Below, one piece after another: positions 44,376-53,199 of a stretch of 64,000 nt of DNA (position 1 is its first letter; the number at the start of each line of letters is the position of its first letter). The notes below the pieces were generated by a model. That model had not been told where the DNA came from, ran no database searches, and worked only from the letters and a program-made list of their open reading frames with translations. Location of the stretch: NCBI GenBank assembly GCA_003133325.1, contig PKXA01000052.1, positions 19,487-83,486 on the forward strand, given 5' to 3'. The translations under genes and the position numbers were made by a program. This DNA is from Acidimicrobiaceae bacterium. GTDB lineage: Bacteria; Actinomycetota; Acidimicrobiia; Acidimicrobiales; RAAP-2.

Positions 44376-44980
44376 GAGAACGCGGAGGCGGGCGTGGTGG
44401 AGACGGGGATGACATCAGCGGGTTCGTCGATGTCCCAGGCGAGGTCAGGGCGATCGAGGACCCGGACGGGGAGACCGGTGCGGGCAGCTTCGGTCCGGTG
44501 GCGGGCGAAGGAGCCGGGCCCGTAGGAGAACCGGAACCCGGCGTCGGCCGGGATCACAATGACATTGGTGCCGTTTCCGAATCGATCGGGCACCAGGGTC
44601 ACCCCGGGAGCGTCTCCAACCGAGAAGAGGTCCGAAGCCCGGGGGAGATCGGCGTGGGCCACCGTCACCTGTTCGACCCCCCGCCGAGATAGGAGCTCCA
44701 CGCCCGCCTCCACCGCGCCGTTGAGGCCCCGTCCTGGTTCCCACACGACCAACGCACCCCGCGACCGGGCCCAGGCGGCTACTTCGTTGTTGTCGCAGAC
44801 CACTGCGACCGGCAATGGGAACGCCGCCGCCAATACCCGATCGGCCATGGCAGCGGCCAGCGCGGCCCGCTCGTCTTCACTCAACGCGGTATCGAGGCGA
44901 CCCTTGGCCTCTCTGAATGCCTTGACCGGCACCAGCACGGCTCGGGGGCCGAAAGGCAATGCGTCGCCCGGGAACTGCAT
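44372..44980 (-). CDS. cofC: 2-phospho-L-lactate guanylyltransferase CofC
   Basis: A 202-residue enzyme of coenzyme F420 synthesis that activates 2-phospholactate (or phosphoenolpyruvate in actinobacteria) with GTP. Motifs: VPVKAFREAKGRLD, VTVAHADLPRASDLF with the metal-binding D and FGNGTNVIVI. I chose ATG 44980; the upstream 25 codons are open but unconserved. Divergent from gpsA with a short gap. Confidence 0.85.
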   Translation of the reverse strand: MQFPGDALPFGPRAVLVPVKAFREAKGRLDTALSEDERAALAAAMADRVLAAAFPLPVAVVCDNNEVAAWARSRGALVVWEPGRGLNGAVEAGVELLSRRGVEQVTVAHADLPRASDLFSVGDAPGVTLVPDRFGNGTNVIVIPADAGFRFSYGPGSFARHRTEAARTGLPVRVLDRPDLAWDIDEPADVIPVSTTPASAFS

Positions 44981-45066
44981 CCGTTGGTCGGCGCCTTCCA
45001 CTCCGTCAGTGTAGGGGGGTCCCGACGGGGCAACCGTCCGGCCGGCGTGGCGCATAGTGTGGCCCC

Positions 45067-46074
45067 GTGTCAGAAAAAGTTGCCGTCATCGGCGCAGGTT
45101 CGTGGGGAACAACCGTGGCGGCACTGGCAGCGGGCAATTCCCCCACCGTGCTGTGGGCACGGGATCCGGTGGTGGCGGAGACCCTTCGCACCGAGCACCG
45201 CAATCCGTCCTACCTCCCCGAGTTCCGCCTGCCCGACCGGCTCGATGCCACCGCTGACATCGAAGCCGCGGTGGCGGGGGCTTCATTGGTGATCATGGCG
45301 GTTCCGTCCCATGGTTTCCGCGCCGTGGCCGCCGATCTGGCCGAGGTGCTCGCCGACGGCACTCCGGTCCTAAGTCTCACCAAGGGATTGGAACAGGGGA
45401 GCCACCTTCGCATGACCGAACTGTTGGCCGAGGTGGTGCCGCACAGCCCGGCCGGCGTGCTCACCGGGCCCAACCTGGCTTCCGAGGTAGCGGCCGGCCA
45501 ACCGACAGCCGGTGTGGTTGCCCTGGCCGACGGGGACCAGGCGCGCTGGGTCCAGGGCCTGTTGGTGTCGGATACGTTCCGCGTTTACACCAACGGAGAC
45601 GTCGTCGGGTGCGAGATCGCCGGGGCCCTCAAGAACGTGCTGGCGGTGGCGGCCGGCATCTCGGACGGACTGGGGTTCGGCGATAACACCCGAGCGGCAA
45701 TGATCACCCGCGGCCTGGCCGAGATGGCTCGGTTGGGCCAGAAACTGGGCGGGGACGTCATCACCTTCAGCGGTTTGGCCGGGGTGGGAGATCTGGTCGC
45801 CACCTGCACCAGTTCGAAGAGTCGGAACCATACCGTCGGGGTGGCTCTCGGCCAGGGGCGGTCACTGGCCGATGTGATGGGCGAGATGCGGATGGTGGCC
45901 GAGGGAGTGAAGACCGCCCGGCCCATGGTCGAGTTGGCTGCCTCCGTCGACGTGGAGGTTCCAATCGCCTCGCAAGTGGCCGACATGATCGATGGGATCC
46001 AGAGTCCGGCAGAGGCAATCGCCGCTCTCATGCAGCGTCCGGCCACCTCCGAGTTCGGGAATCTTCGACCATGA
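45067..46074 (+). CDS. gpsA: Glycerol-3-phosphate dehydrogenase (NAD(P)+)
   Basis: A 335-residue enzyme that reduces dihydroxyacetone phosphate to sn-glycerol-3-phosphate for phospholipids. The nucleotide fold is VAVIGAGSWGTTVAA. The substrate-binding catalytic Lys is in EIAGALKNVLAVAAGISDG, and FGDNTRAAMITRGLAEMARLG follows. GTG 45067. Overlaps the adenylate cyclase gene by 4 bases. Confidence 0.95.
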   Translation: MSEKVAVIGAGSWGTTVAALAAGNSPTVLWARDPVVAETLRTEHRNPSYLPEFRLPDRLDATADIEAAVAGASLVIMAVPSHGFRAVAADLAEVLADGTPVLSLTKGLEQGSHLRMTELLAEVVPHSPAGVLTGPNLASEVAAGQPTAGVVALADGDQARWVQGLLVSDTFRVYTNGDVVGCEIAGALKNVLAVAAGISDGLGFGDNTRAAMITRGLAEMARLGQKLGGDVITFSGLAGVGDLVATCTSSKSRNHTVGVALGQGRSLADVMGEMRMVAEGVKTARPMVELAASVDVEVPIASQVADMIDGIQSPAEAIAALMQRPATSEFGNLRP

Positions 46075-47447
46075 GCGCCGGTGGCACGACCGGAGGCGGC
46101 CCCGACGGGCCGCCCGGCTCCGGGAATTCGTCCTTGGATGACGAGGCCAAGGTTCCCGATCCGGAACGGCGGGCCGAAGCCCTGGCCCGGGTCCGCTCGC
46201 TCCTCATCGATCTGGGCACCACCGAAGAAGAAATCGACGCGGCGGTGGCCGACGATGTCGTCGATCTGTTGGTGGTGGATCGGATGCTGGTGCCGGCGGA
46301 GCGTCGATTGACCCTGGCACAGGTCTTGGCCCGCACCGGGATCGGGATGGAGCAGGCCCGACGAATCTGGAGGGCCCTGGGGTTTCTGGATGTCGACGAA
46401 GACGAACTCGCCTTCACCGAAATGGATGTCGAGGCGCTTCAACTGTTCGAGGCCCTGACCAGTATGGGAGTGGCCGATTTCGATTCGTCATTGCAAATGG
46501 TCAGGGTCATCGGCTATTCCATGGCACGCATTGCTGAGGCCACCACCGCCCGTGGCATCACTCCGGCCATCGAACCGTCAGGAGACAGCGTCGTTGACGC
46601 CGACGTGTACTCGCGGGTGCTCAGTATGTCGCTTCCGACCATGGCCCGGTTGCTCGAGTTCATATGGCGTCGCCACCTTCAAGCTGCCACCCGGCGCGAA
46701 ATGCTGATTCGTACTCGTGGGGCGGTGGAGGGGATCAGCCCGGTCATGGCCGTCGGGTTCGCCGACATGGTGGGTTTCACCATGCTCAGCCAACATCTGG
46801 CTGACAATGAGCTGGCGGCCGTGGTCGCCAGGTTCGAAGAACTGGCCCACGACACTGTGACGTCGTTGGGTGGCCGGGTGGTGAAGATGATCGGCGACGA
46901 GGCCATGTTCGTGGTGCCGACCGCCGCCGATGCCGCCCGGATCGGGCTGAGCCTGGCCGAGGCGTACTCCGACGATGAGCTCCTGTCCGATGTGCGGGTG
47001 GCGCTGGCGGTGGGCCCGGTGCTGCTCCAGGACGGTGACTACTACGGCCCGGTCGTCAATCTGGCCAGTCGCCTGGTCGGGATCGCCAATCCCGGCACCG
47101 TGTTGATGTCCGATGAGTTCCACACGGCCATCGTGTTGGAGACCGAGGGGGAGTTTGTCGGACGGGCGCTCCGGCTACGCAGCCTGAAAGGCATCGGTTG
47201 GGTACAAGTCTGGAAACTGTCACGGTTGGGGACCGAGCCCGGGGCCGAAGGTCCACGCAACGTGCGGTGGGAACGGTTCGGCGAGGTTGTACGCGAAATC
47301 GACGAACTGCGCAACCGGGGGGAGAAATTGATAGTGGAGCGTCTCCGCCGTTCTGCTGCGGATTCATCTGCCGGGGACCCTGACCTGCCGGGCGGGGACG
47401 CCAACCTGTCAGCCGGAGCGGATCATGGCGATCCGGTTACCCCGTAG
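46071..47447 (+). CDS. Class III adenylate cyclase, Rv1264-like
   Basis: A 458-residue cyclase. Residues 40-215 form a helical regulatory domain (ERRLTLAQVLARTGIGMEQARRIW) as in Rv1264, where it acts as a pH sensor. Residues 225-370 are the catalytic domain: metal Asp in FADMVGFT and in GDEAMFV, substrate-setting Lys in VVKMIGDE, and transition-state N and R in VNLASRL. All residues for ATP use are present. The tail (400-458) is charged and may bind a partner. Start overlaps gpsA (ATGA). It makes cAMP. Confidence 0.9.
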   Translation: MSAGGTTGGGPDGPPGSGNSSLDDEAKVPDPERRAEALARVRSLLIDLGTTEEEIDAAVADDVVDLLVVDRMLVPAERRLTLAQVLARTGIGMEQARRIWRALGFLDVDEDELAFTEMDVEALQLFEALTSMGVADFDSSLQMVRVIGYSMARIAEATTARGITPAIEPSGDSVVDADVYSRVLSMSLPTMARLLEFIWRRHLQAATRREMLIRTRGAVEGISPVMAVGFADMVGFTMLSQHLADNELAAVVARFEELAHDTVTSLGGRVVKMIGDEAMFVVPTAADAARIGLSLAEAYSDDELLSDVRVALAVGPVLLQDGDYYGPVVNLASRLVGIANPGTVLMSDEFHTAIVLETEGEFVGRALRLRSLKGIGWVQVWKLSRLGTEPGAEGPRNVRWERFGEVVREIDELRNRGEKLIVERLRRSAADSSAGDPDLPGGDANLSAGADHGDPVTP

Positions 47448-47656
47448 GTCCACCCGTCAAGCTCGCCTCCTCCTGACGGCCCACGACCCAGCCGGCTATC
47501 GGCAGAGAATCCTGTTGCCACCTATCGCCATGGGCGAACCTTGACCCGGCACGCGGGTGCTGGCAGTGATTCGCCGTCGCCCGCCCACCGGGGGAGTATG
47601 GCGTCGATGCCAAGTTCTCCAATGTTCGTGTGTGCTGTGCCACGGCAGGAGGCGCG

Positions 47657-49165
47657 ATGACCGGGGGACTGCTGGTCGCCGGCACCACCTCGGATGCCGG
47701 CAAGTCATTGGTCACCGCCGGCATCTGCCGATGGTTGACCCGCCGAGGGGTGCGGGTCGCCCCGTTCAAAGCCCAAAACATGTCCAACAATTCAATGGTG
47801 TGTCCGGACGGGTCGGAGATCGGACGTGCCCAGTGGTTGCAGGCCCTGGCCGCCCGGGTCGTGCCGGAGGCAGCCATGAATCCGGTACTCCTGAAGCCCG
47901 GAGGCGACAACCGGTCCCATGTGGTGCTGATGGGCCGGCCGTATGGGGAACTGTCGTCCTCGGACTGGACGACCGGCCGGTCCGCCCTGGCCGAGGCCGC
48001 CTTCGCCGCCTTCGCCGATCTGGCTTCTCGCTATGACGTGGTGATCGCCGAGGGTGCCGGCAGTCCCACCGAGGTGAATCTGCGAGCCGGCGACTTTGTC
48101 AACATGGGGTTGGCCCAGCGGGTCGGTCTGCCCGTATTGGTGGTCGGTGACATCGACCGTGGCGGGGTGCTGGCTGCCATGTTCGGCACCTTGGCCCTGC
48201 TGTCGGCCGCCGACCAGGCGCTGGTTGCAGGTTGGGTGGTCAACAAATTCCGCGGTCGGCAGAGCTTGCTCGATCCGGGCCTCCAATCGCTGCAGCGGGT
48301 CACCGGGCGTCCGGTGCTTGGCGTGATTCCGTGGTTGGAAGACGTGTGGATAGATGCAGAGGACGCGCTGGCCGTCGCCGGTTGGTCCTCGCCGGCGCCA
48401 GTCGCAGGTCCCACACTGCGGATAGCCGTCATCCGCCTTCCACGGGCATCCAACGCCACCGACGTCGACGCCCTGGCCGCCGAACCGGGAATCGCTGTCA
48501 CTGTCACTGCCGATCCCGACACGGTGGTGTCCGCCGACCTGGCTGTGTTGCCGGGCAGCCGCGCAACCGTGGACGACCTCGATTGGCTTCGCCGACGCGG
48601 TCTCTCCGACGCCCTCGCCGTTCGGGCCGGTGCCGGTCGGCCGGTGCTGGGCATCTGCGGCGGCTACCAGATGCTGGCCAAGTCGATCGATGATCCGATC
48701 GAGTCCCGGCGGGGACGGGTGGCGGGCCTCGGTCTGTTGCCCACCCTGGTCACCTTCGACAACGCCAAGCATCTTGGAACGACGTCGGGGGAGTGGCGGG
48801 GCAGGTTCGTAAGCGGCTACCAGATCCACCACGGTGTGGCCATTCTCGATGCCGAAGATCCCGAGGCGGCGGACGTGGAGCCGTTCCTCGAGGGCTTCAG
48901 ACGCCGAGCCGTGTGGGGATCCACCTGGCACGGCGCATTCGAACATGACGAGTTCCGCCGCGCCTGGTTGACCGAGGTAGCTGCCCAAGCCCAGGTCGCC
49001 TGGCATGCCTCCGAGCACTCGCCGGGTTTCTCTGTGTTGCGGGACTCCATGCTCGACCGACTGGCCGACTCCATCGAGCAGCACCTCGATACCGACTACC
49101 TGTTCCGCATCATCGAGCACGGACCCGACCCGGACCTCCCATTCATTCCGCCCGGTGCACCCTGA
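47657..49165 (+). CDS. cobQ: Cobyric acid synthase CobQ
   Basis: A 502-residue amidase of cobalamin synthesis that adds four amides to adenosylcobyrinate diamide using glutamine and ATP. N-terminal dethiobiotin synthetase-like ATPase (VAGTTSDAGKSLVTAG, FKAQNMSNNS) and a C-terminal glutaminase with the nucleophile in LGICGGYQML and His in YQIHHG. ATG 47657 follows AGGAGG at good spacing. Complete; no other cobalamin gene in the window. Confidence 0.95.
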   Translation: MTGGLLVAGTTSDAGKSLVTAGICRWLTRRGVRVAPFKAQNMSNNSMVCPDGSEIGRAQWLQALAARVVPEAAMNPVLLKPGGDNRSHVVLMGRPYGELSSSDWTTGRSALAEAAFAAFADLASRYDVVIAEGAGSPTEVNLRAGDFVNMGLAQRVGLPVLVVGDIDRGGVLAAMFGTLALLSAADQALVAGWVVNKFRGRQSLLDPGLQSLQRVTGRPVLGVIPWLEDVWIDAEDALAVAGWSSPAPVAGPTLRIAVIRLPRASNATDVDALAAEPGIAVTVTADPDTVVSADLAVLPGSRATVDDLDWLRRRGLSDALAVRAGAGRPVLGICGGYQMLAKSIDDPIESRRGRVAGLGLLPTLVTFDNAKHLGTTSGEWRGRFVSGYQIHHGVAILDAEDPEAADVEPFLEGFRRRAVWGSTWHGAFEHDEFRRAWLTEVAAQAQVAWHASEHSPGFSVLRDSMLDRLADSIEQHLDTDYLFRIIEHGPDPDLPFIPPGAP

Positions 49166-49174
49166 CCGGCGGGG

Positions 49175-49384
49175 TCAGGTGACGATGTGAACGGCGATGC
49201 CGAGATCGTCGGCCGCAGTGGCGAGCAGCCGGCCGACACTGCGCTCCGTGCCGAACCAAAGTGCCTGTCCCCAGATGAGGCCGGCGGCGAGGGTCTCGGC
49301 GGTGAGCCATCCGGTGCCGCCGTAGCGGGCGGCAATCTGTGCAGCCTCGTCGAGCAAGGGCCGGGGGTTGCCAACCGAAAGTCA
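49175..49384 (-). pseudogene. C-terminal fragment of a PIN-like toxin, cut by an IS element
   Basis: A leftward frame reading SVGNPRPLLDEAAQIAARY and ending with DDLGIAVHIVT. It has no start of its own and begins where the TnpB element starts. The matching N-terminal part lies on the far side of the element at about 50858-51059. Together they would make a ~135-residue toxin encoded after an antitoxin (51081-51281). Confidence 0.55.
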
Positions 49385-49408
49385 CAGCCACCGGGCAGGA
49401 TGGCGACG

Positions 49409-50783
49409 ATGGCTAACTCGACGGTGCTGGAGGTGAAGAAGAAGCGGGAGCCGTTCGTCCCGCCGGACGGCTGGGTGGTCCAGGCATTCCAGTTCGCCCT
49501 CGATCTCACCGACGACCAGCGCCGTATCTGTGCCCGCCAATGGGGCGGCCGGCGCTACGCCTACAACTGGACGTTGCGGACGATCAAGACCGGGGTGGAC
49601 AATTACAACGCCACCGGCGTGGAGTCGGAGCCGCCCTCGTTCTACCGCCTTCGCAAGCAGTGGAACGCCGCCAAGGACACCTTGTGTGTTGACTCGGAGA
49701 CGGGCGAAATGTGGTGGCCGGAGGTCGGGAAAGAGGCGTTCGCCGACGGGGTGCGGGGTGCAGTCGAGGGCTACTGGAACTGGCAGAGGTCCAAGTCCGG
49801 GAACCGCAAGGGCCGAAAGATGGGGTTCCCCCGTTTCAAGAAGAAGGGCCGTGACCAGGACCGATTTACCATCACCACCGGAGTCATGCGCCTGGAGCCC
49901 GACCGGCGCCACCTCTCGATCTCGAAGCTCGGGTGCGTGCGGACCCACGAGAACACCCGGAAGATCGAGCGGCTGGTCACAAGTGGTCGTGCCCGTATCC
50001 TGGCGGTCACCGTGCGGCGGTCGGGCTCCAGGGCCATCGCCTCGCTCCGGGTCATTGTCGCCCGTCCCCAGCAGCCGTCGAGCGGGGCCACGTCGGTCGT
50101 CGGCGTCGACGTCGGGGTGCGCACGTTGGCGACGGTGGCCAACGCTGAGGGACGAGTCCTCGAACGAGTGGCCAATCCGACTCCGCTGGCCAATGAGCTC
50201 TCCGCCCTCCGCCCTCCGCCGTCTTAACCGCCAACGGTCACGCCGACAGAAGGGATCCCGCCAATACCGAGCATCGAATGAACAGATCACCCGGCTCCAC
50301 CGCCGGATCAGAGACATCCGGGTACACCACATCCACAACCTGACCACGAGGCTTGCCAAGACCCACGGCACGATCGTGGTCGAAGGTTTGGACGCGGCCG
50401 GGATGCTCTGCCAGAAGGAGCTCAACGGCGCCCGTGCCCGCAGACGCGGGCTCGCCGACGCAGCCCTCGCAGAACCCCGCCGCCAGCTGCGCTACAAGTG
50501 CAGCTGGTACGGAAGCCAGTTGATCGAGGCCGACCGGTTCTTCCCCTCGTCGAAGACGTGCCACACCTGTGGCCACGTCCAAGACATCGGGTGGGAGCGG
50601 TCGTGGACATGCGACGAATGTCGAGCCATCCACGACCGGGACGACAATGCTGCGATCAACCTCGCCCGCTGGCCGAAGTGCCAGTCGGACGACCTGGGTG
50701 GAGTTGCCGCCCCGGTCAAGCATGGAGCCGTGCATAAGACCGGGCCTCGTCCGGCAGCTGGCGTGGACATGCGAAAGTCCTGA
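49409..50783 (+). pseudogene. tnpB: RNA-guided nuclease TnpB, frameshifted by a 7-bp duplication
   Basis: In two frames, 49409-50227 and from about 50221 to 50783. All key parts are present: the RuvC-I Asp in GVDVGVRTLAT, RuvC-II Glu in TIVVEGLDAAG, the zinc finger CHTC...CDEC and the RuvC-III Asp in HDRDDNAAINL. The first frame ends at TAA 50225. CCGCCCT is present twice in tandem (50202-50208, 50209-50215). Removing one copy joins ELSAL to RRLNRQRSRRQKGS in frame, giving a ~455-residue TnpB. So the gene was recently disabled. Confidence 0.85.
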
Positions 50784-50820
50784 AGGACCGAGCGTCTGAC
50801 TGGGGCAACCCCGTGAGGGG

Positions 50821-50856
50821 TGCAGGTGAATGATCACCATTGATCATTCACCTGCA
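50821..50856 (+). ncRNA. Hairpin at the right end of the TnpB element, probable part of its guide RNA
   Basis: TGCAGGTGAATGATCA and TGATCATTCACCTGCA form a 16-bp perfect stem around CCAT. TnpB elements express a right-end RNA overlapping the 3' end of tnpB, and its 3' flank supplies the guide. The hairpin sits at that place. GGGGCAACCCC just upstream (about 50802) could be a second stem. The RNA limits are not determined. Confidence 0.5.
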
Positions 50857-50857
50857 A

Positions 50858-51059
50858 CGGTAGCGGATGGTGTCCCGGTCTGTCGGGCCCAACGTGGCAA
50901 GCAGCTGGGAGATCTACCCGGCACACCGGGTCGGTGGATGCGCTGTAGAAGTCGCCAGTGGCGGCTGGCCGGGAGCACCAGGTCTTCTGTGTCGGGTAGA
51001 CCATCCGGCTATCTGCCGCCCACCACGCGCGCTGCCAGGTATTCGTCGACGACGATCAC
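50858..51059 (-). pseudogene. N-terminal part of the PIN-like toxin, with nonsense codon and frameshift
   Basis: The leftward frame from GTG 51059 reads VIVVDEYLAARVVGGR, an amber codon (51009-51011), then PDGLPDTEDLVLPASRHWRL. TAG replaces what is a Trp codon in related sequences (TGG to TAG, one change). Downstream, a different frame gives ISQLLATLGPTDRDTIRYR, so one more frameshift is present. It ends at the TnpB element. Confidence 0.55.
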
Positions 51060-51080
51060 CGCCGGTTGTTTGCCGTCCGG

Positions 51081-51281
51081 TCAGTCGGTGTCGTCGTGGT
51101 GGCCACCGAGGATCGGGTCGGCCTCCAAGTAGGCATCGAGGGCGGCCTGAAACTCGTCGACCAGGTCACCGGTCGTGATCCGGGCCAGCACCTCCCGGCC
51201 GGCCGCCGACAGGCGCGGATTGCCCGCCCGGCGCCGCCTGCGGCGCTCTTCTGAGACATCGAGGACCACCATCTGTTCCAT
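51081..51281 (-). CDS. Small antitoxin-like protein
   Basis: A 66-residue protein (VVLDVSEERRRRRRAGNPRLS at the start, DEFQAALDAYLEADPILGG at the end). A basic N-terminal cluster and an acidic C-terminus fit an antitoxin. It precedes the broken PIN-like toxin by about 20 bases on the same strand. With the toxin gone it is probably a leftover antitoxin, still intact. Confidence 0.55.
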   Translation of the reverse strand: MEQMVVLDVSEERRRRRRAGNPRLSAAGREVLARITTGDLVDEFQAALDAYLEADPILGGHHDDTD

Positions 51282-51623
51282 TGTGCCGCCTCCCGCCAGC
51301 GAAGGAACAGCAGCTGACGGAAGAACCAGGACCGGTTGTGCTCGGCCCGGCCACGCTCCTCGTTTCGGCCCCCTCTGGATTGATCGAGGTCAACTTGCCA
51401 ACTGACAACTCGCGCAGGTCGGTGGTTTGCGACTTGACGCTGGCGCGACCGGAGGAACCTCAGAACTGACGTTGGCAATGGCAGTGGAAACAACTGACAA
51501 GGGCAGCCCGGTCGGCGTCTGCCTGTGAGAACATCTTGGGTGCAGGCGAACGATGGCTCAGGGGAACTCACACCGAGTTCGACAGCCGGTGCGCGGGTCC
51601 GAGAAGAGAACCGAGGATTGGGC
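51282..51623. other. Intergenic region, no gene seen
   Basis: About 340 bases between the start of the antitoxin gene and the next rightward gene. It should contain promoters for both. No hairpin or clear repeat stands out. Confidence 0.4.
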
Positions 51624-52040
51624 ATGAACTGGACATGGAACATCCGCAGCCGGGATGGTGGAATGAACGGGCTCGAGTTCACCCGGGCAACCACCGCCGG
51701 AGGTTTCACCCGGGTCCTGGTTCACGCCGCCCCCGGCCAGGCGTCAGTGGAAGTGTTCGCCGACGATGGTGGGGTCGTGGTGCGAGGTGACGTTGACCGC
51801 GCCGGTGAGTACTCCCCGATCACCCTGCTGACCCTCGAGGGTGGGCTCACCCGAAAAGAGGTCTGGCCCGATGACAGCCTGCTGGGCCTCCCCGTGCTGA
51901 TCGCCGGCGGCGAAGTCGGGATACTGACCGAGTGGCACCATGCAGAAGACCACAGTTGGTGGAAGTGGTCGGTGGAGTTCTCCAACCACACCGGAAGGCC
52001 GGCTGATTGGGCACCACCGGACCCGAAGGTGAAGCACTGA
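51624..52040 (+). CDS. Conserved-looking protein, function unknown
   Basis: A 138-residue protein without membrane segments. It reads GLEFTRATTAGGFTRVLVHA, then YSPITLLTLEGG, RKEVWPDDSLLGLPVL and HHAEDHSWWKWSVEFSNHTG. The aromatic run WWKWSVEF and the compact beta-rich pattern suggest a small beta domain. ATG 51624 is preceded by GAGG. I do not recognise its function. It lies between two decayed toxin-antitoxin loci. Confidence 0.6.
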   Translation: MNWTWNIRSRDGGMNGLEFTRATTAGGFTRVLVHAAPGQASVEVFADDGGVVVRGDVDRAGEYSPITLLTLEGGLTRKEVWPDDSLLGLPVLIAGGEVGILTEWHHAEDHSWWKWSVEFSNHTGRPADWAPPDPKVKH

Positions 52041-52119
52041 GGGCGGGCTGCTCTGGGGACGCCCGCTTGCAGACGGACCGGCGGCCGGCAGGTCACACAC
52101 TTTGGTCGACCGTTGGTCC

Positions 52120-52575
52120 CTACTGATCTCCGTCGATGACATGGCGCACGACGTTCCGTAGTCGGACCATGAGCCCGGCAGACGGGACCACCTTCCCGGC
52201 CACATAGGTCGAAAAGCGCGAGGGTGACGTCCCGATCCTTTGCGCCAGAGCCGCTTGAGTGAGTCCGGATTGCCGAAGCAGACCCCGAACCTCGACGGCG
52301 ACTTCGGAGCGTTCGAAGTCAGGGGCGTCGGATCGGGCTTTGGCAATCACCATCTCCATGAGATCGGCTGTTCCATACGGACGCGAGATGGAAACCGCCT
52401 CTTCGACCTGACGGGCCACTGGACCCCACGGGTCGTTGACAATGGCGGCACTCAACCGCTGCCAGTCAGGTAACGATCCTCGCTCCAACGCTGCGAGTAC
52501 CCCCGCGAATGGCCAGGTGTCGACCGGATCGTCGGGAGTGGACGCGAGATTACGGAACTTGAGACCGGTGTTCAT
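52120..52575 (-). CDS. XRE-type helix-turn-helix antitoxin
   Basis: A 151-residue protein. The C-terminal half contains an XRE HTH (LLRQSGLTQAALAQRIGTSP then RFSTYVAGKVVPS). The N-terminal half (LASTPDDPVDTWPFAGVL, ISRPYGTADLMEMV) is specific to regulators paired with nucleotidyltransferase-like toxins. Its ATG overlaps the TGA of the upstream frameshifted gene, so the pair is a toxin-antitoxin operon. Confidence 0.75.
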   Translation of the reverse strand: MNTGLKFRNLASTPDDPVDTWPFAGVLAALERGSLPDWQRLSAAIVNDPWGPVARQVEEAVSISRPYGTADLMEMVIAKARSDAPDFERSEVAVEVRGLLRQSGLTQAALAQRIGTSPSRFSTYVAGKVVPSAGLMVRLRNVVRHVIDGDQ

Positions 52576-53155
52576 TTGTCACCAGATGAGGGCTGGGGAG
52601 GCTGTCCCACCGCCATCTCGACAGCGACCGCTTGACATACACCGGTAACTGTTTTCCATTCGGTCCAACGCGAGTCGAGATCTTTGTATCGGGACAGTTG
52701 CTCGGCCGTGCGGCGATCTTTTGCTGAGGGCTGGCCAATTGTCGGATGAGCTGGGTGGCCACTCCAACAGCTTCCGGACCGCGTTGATCTGCGTAGTACC
52801 TGTCCATGTTGGCCAGCACTTTGCCCGCATGAGCGATGCCGTATCGATCAGACAACGCGGCTACGTCGAGGTAATCCCGGGCTTGATTTCGCCGGACGAT
52901 GAGATTTCCCTTGACCCGCAGTGCCTCGTCGGGGGTCGGGACCCGAAGTGTGTGGCCGGATGGAAGTTCCACCTCGGCAACTTCCAGTGGAACCTTGCGA
53001 ATGAGCTGACGGACGCCGGTTTCAGTTCCTCCTAGTTCTCCGAGGATGACCTTTCCGGGTGTCAGCCGATTGGTCACCCAACCGTCAGTCGCCTCGATCG
53101 CTTCCAAGACAGCGTCGTACCGTTCGGCCAGATCGTTCAGCACATGGTCGTGCAC
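52573..53155 (-). pseudogene. Nucleotidyltransferase-like (AbiEii-type) toxin gene, frameshifted
   Basis: The leftward frame from GTG 53155 reads LTPGKVILGELGGTETGVRQLI and EALRVKGNLIVRRNQARDYLDVAAL, like AbiEii-type toxins. After LASP (about 52735) the frame leaves the family. A one-base shift restores SAKDRRTAEQLSRYKDLDSRW and EWKTVTGVCQAVAVEMA, ending in a TGA that overlaps the antitoxin ATG. So the true C-terminus lies in the other frame. The usual N-terminal GS...D catalytic motif is not evident; the 5' part may be missing at the mannosidase gene end. Confidence 0.55.
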
Positions 53156-53199
53156 AGAGGACGCGCGGTGATCGCCATAGAGGGCAGCAGCACCCTCTG

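Larger units (their letters stand above)
49385..50857 (+). mobile_element. IS605/IS1341-type element carrying only TnpB
   Basis: Approximate limits taken from where the interrupted toxin gene stops on each side. The element holds a TnpB gene and no TnpA transposase, so it would need one in trans. A 16-bp hairpin with CCAT loop forms its right end. No target duplication is expected for this family. Confidence 0.65.

Noticed and set aside
50202-50227. Programmed frameshift in TnpB
   Set aside because: A perfect 7-bp duplication explains the shift, no slippery heptamer or pseudoknot is visible, and TnpB proteins are not known to use frameshifting.
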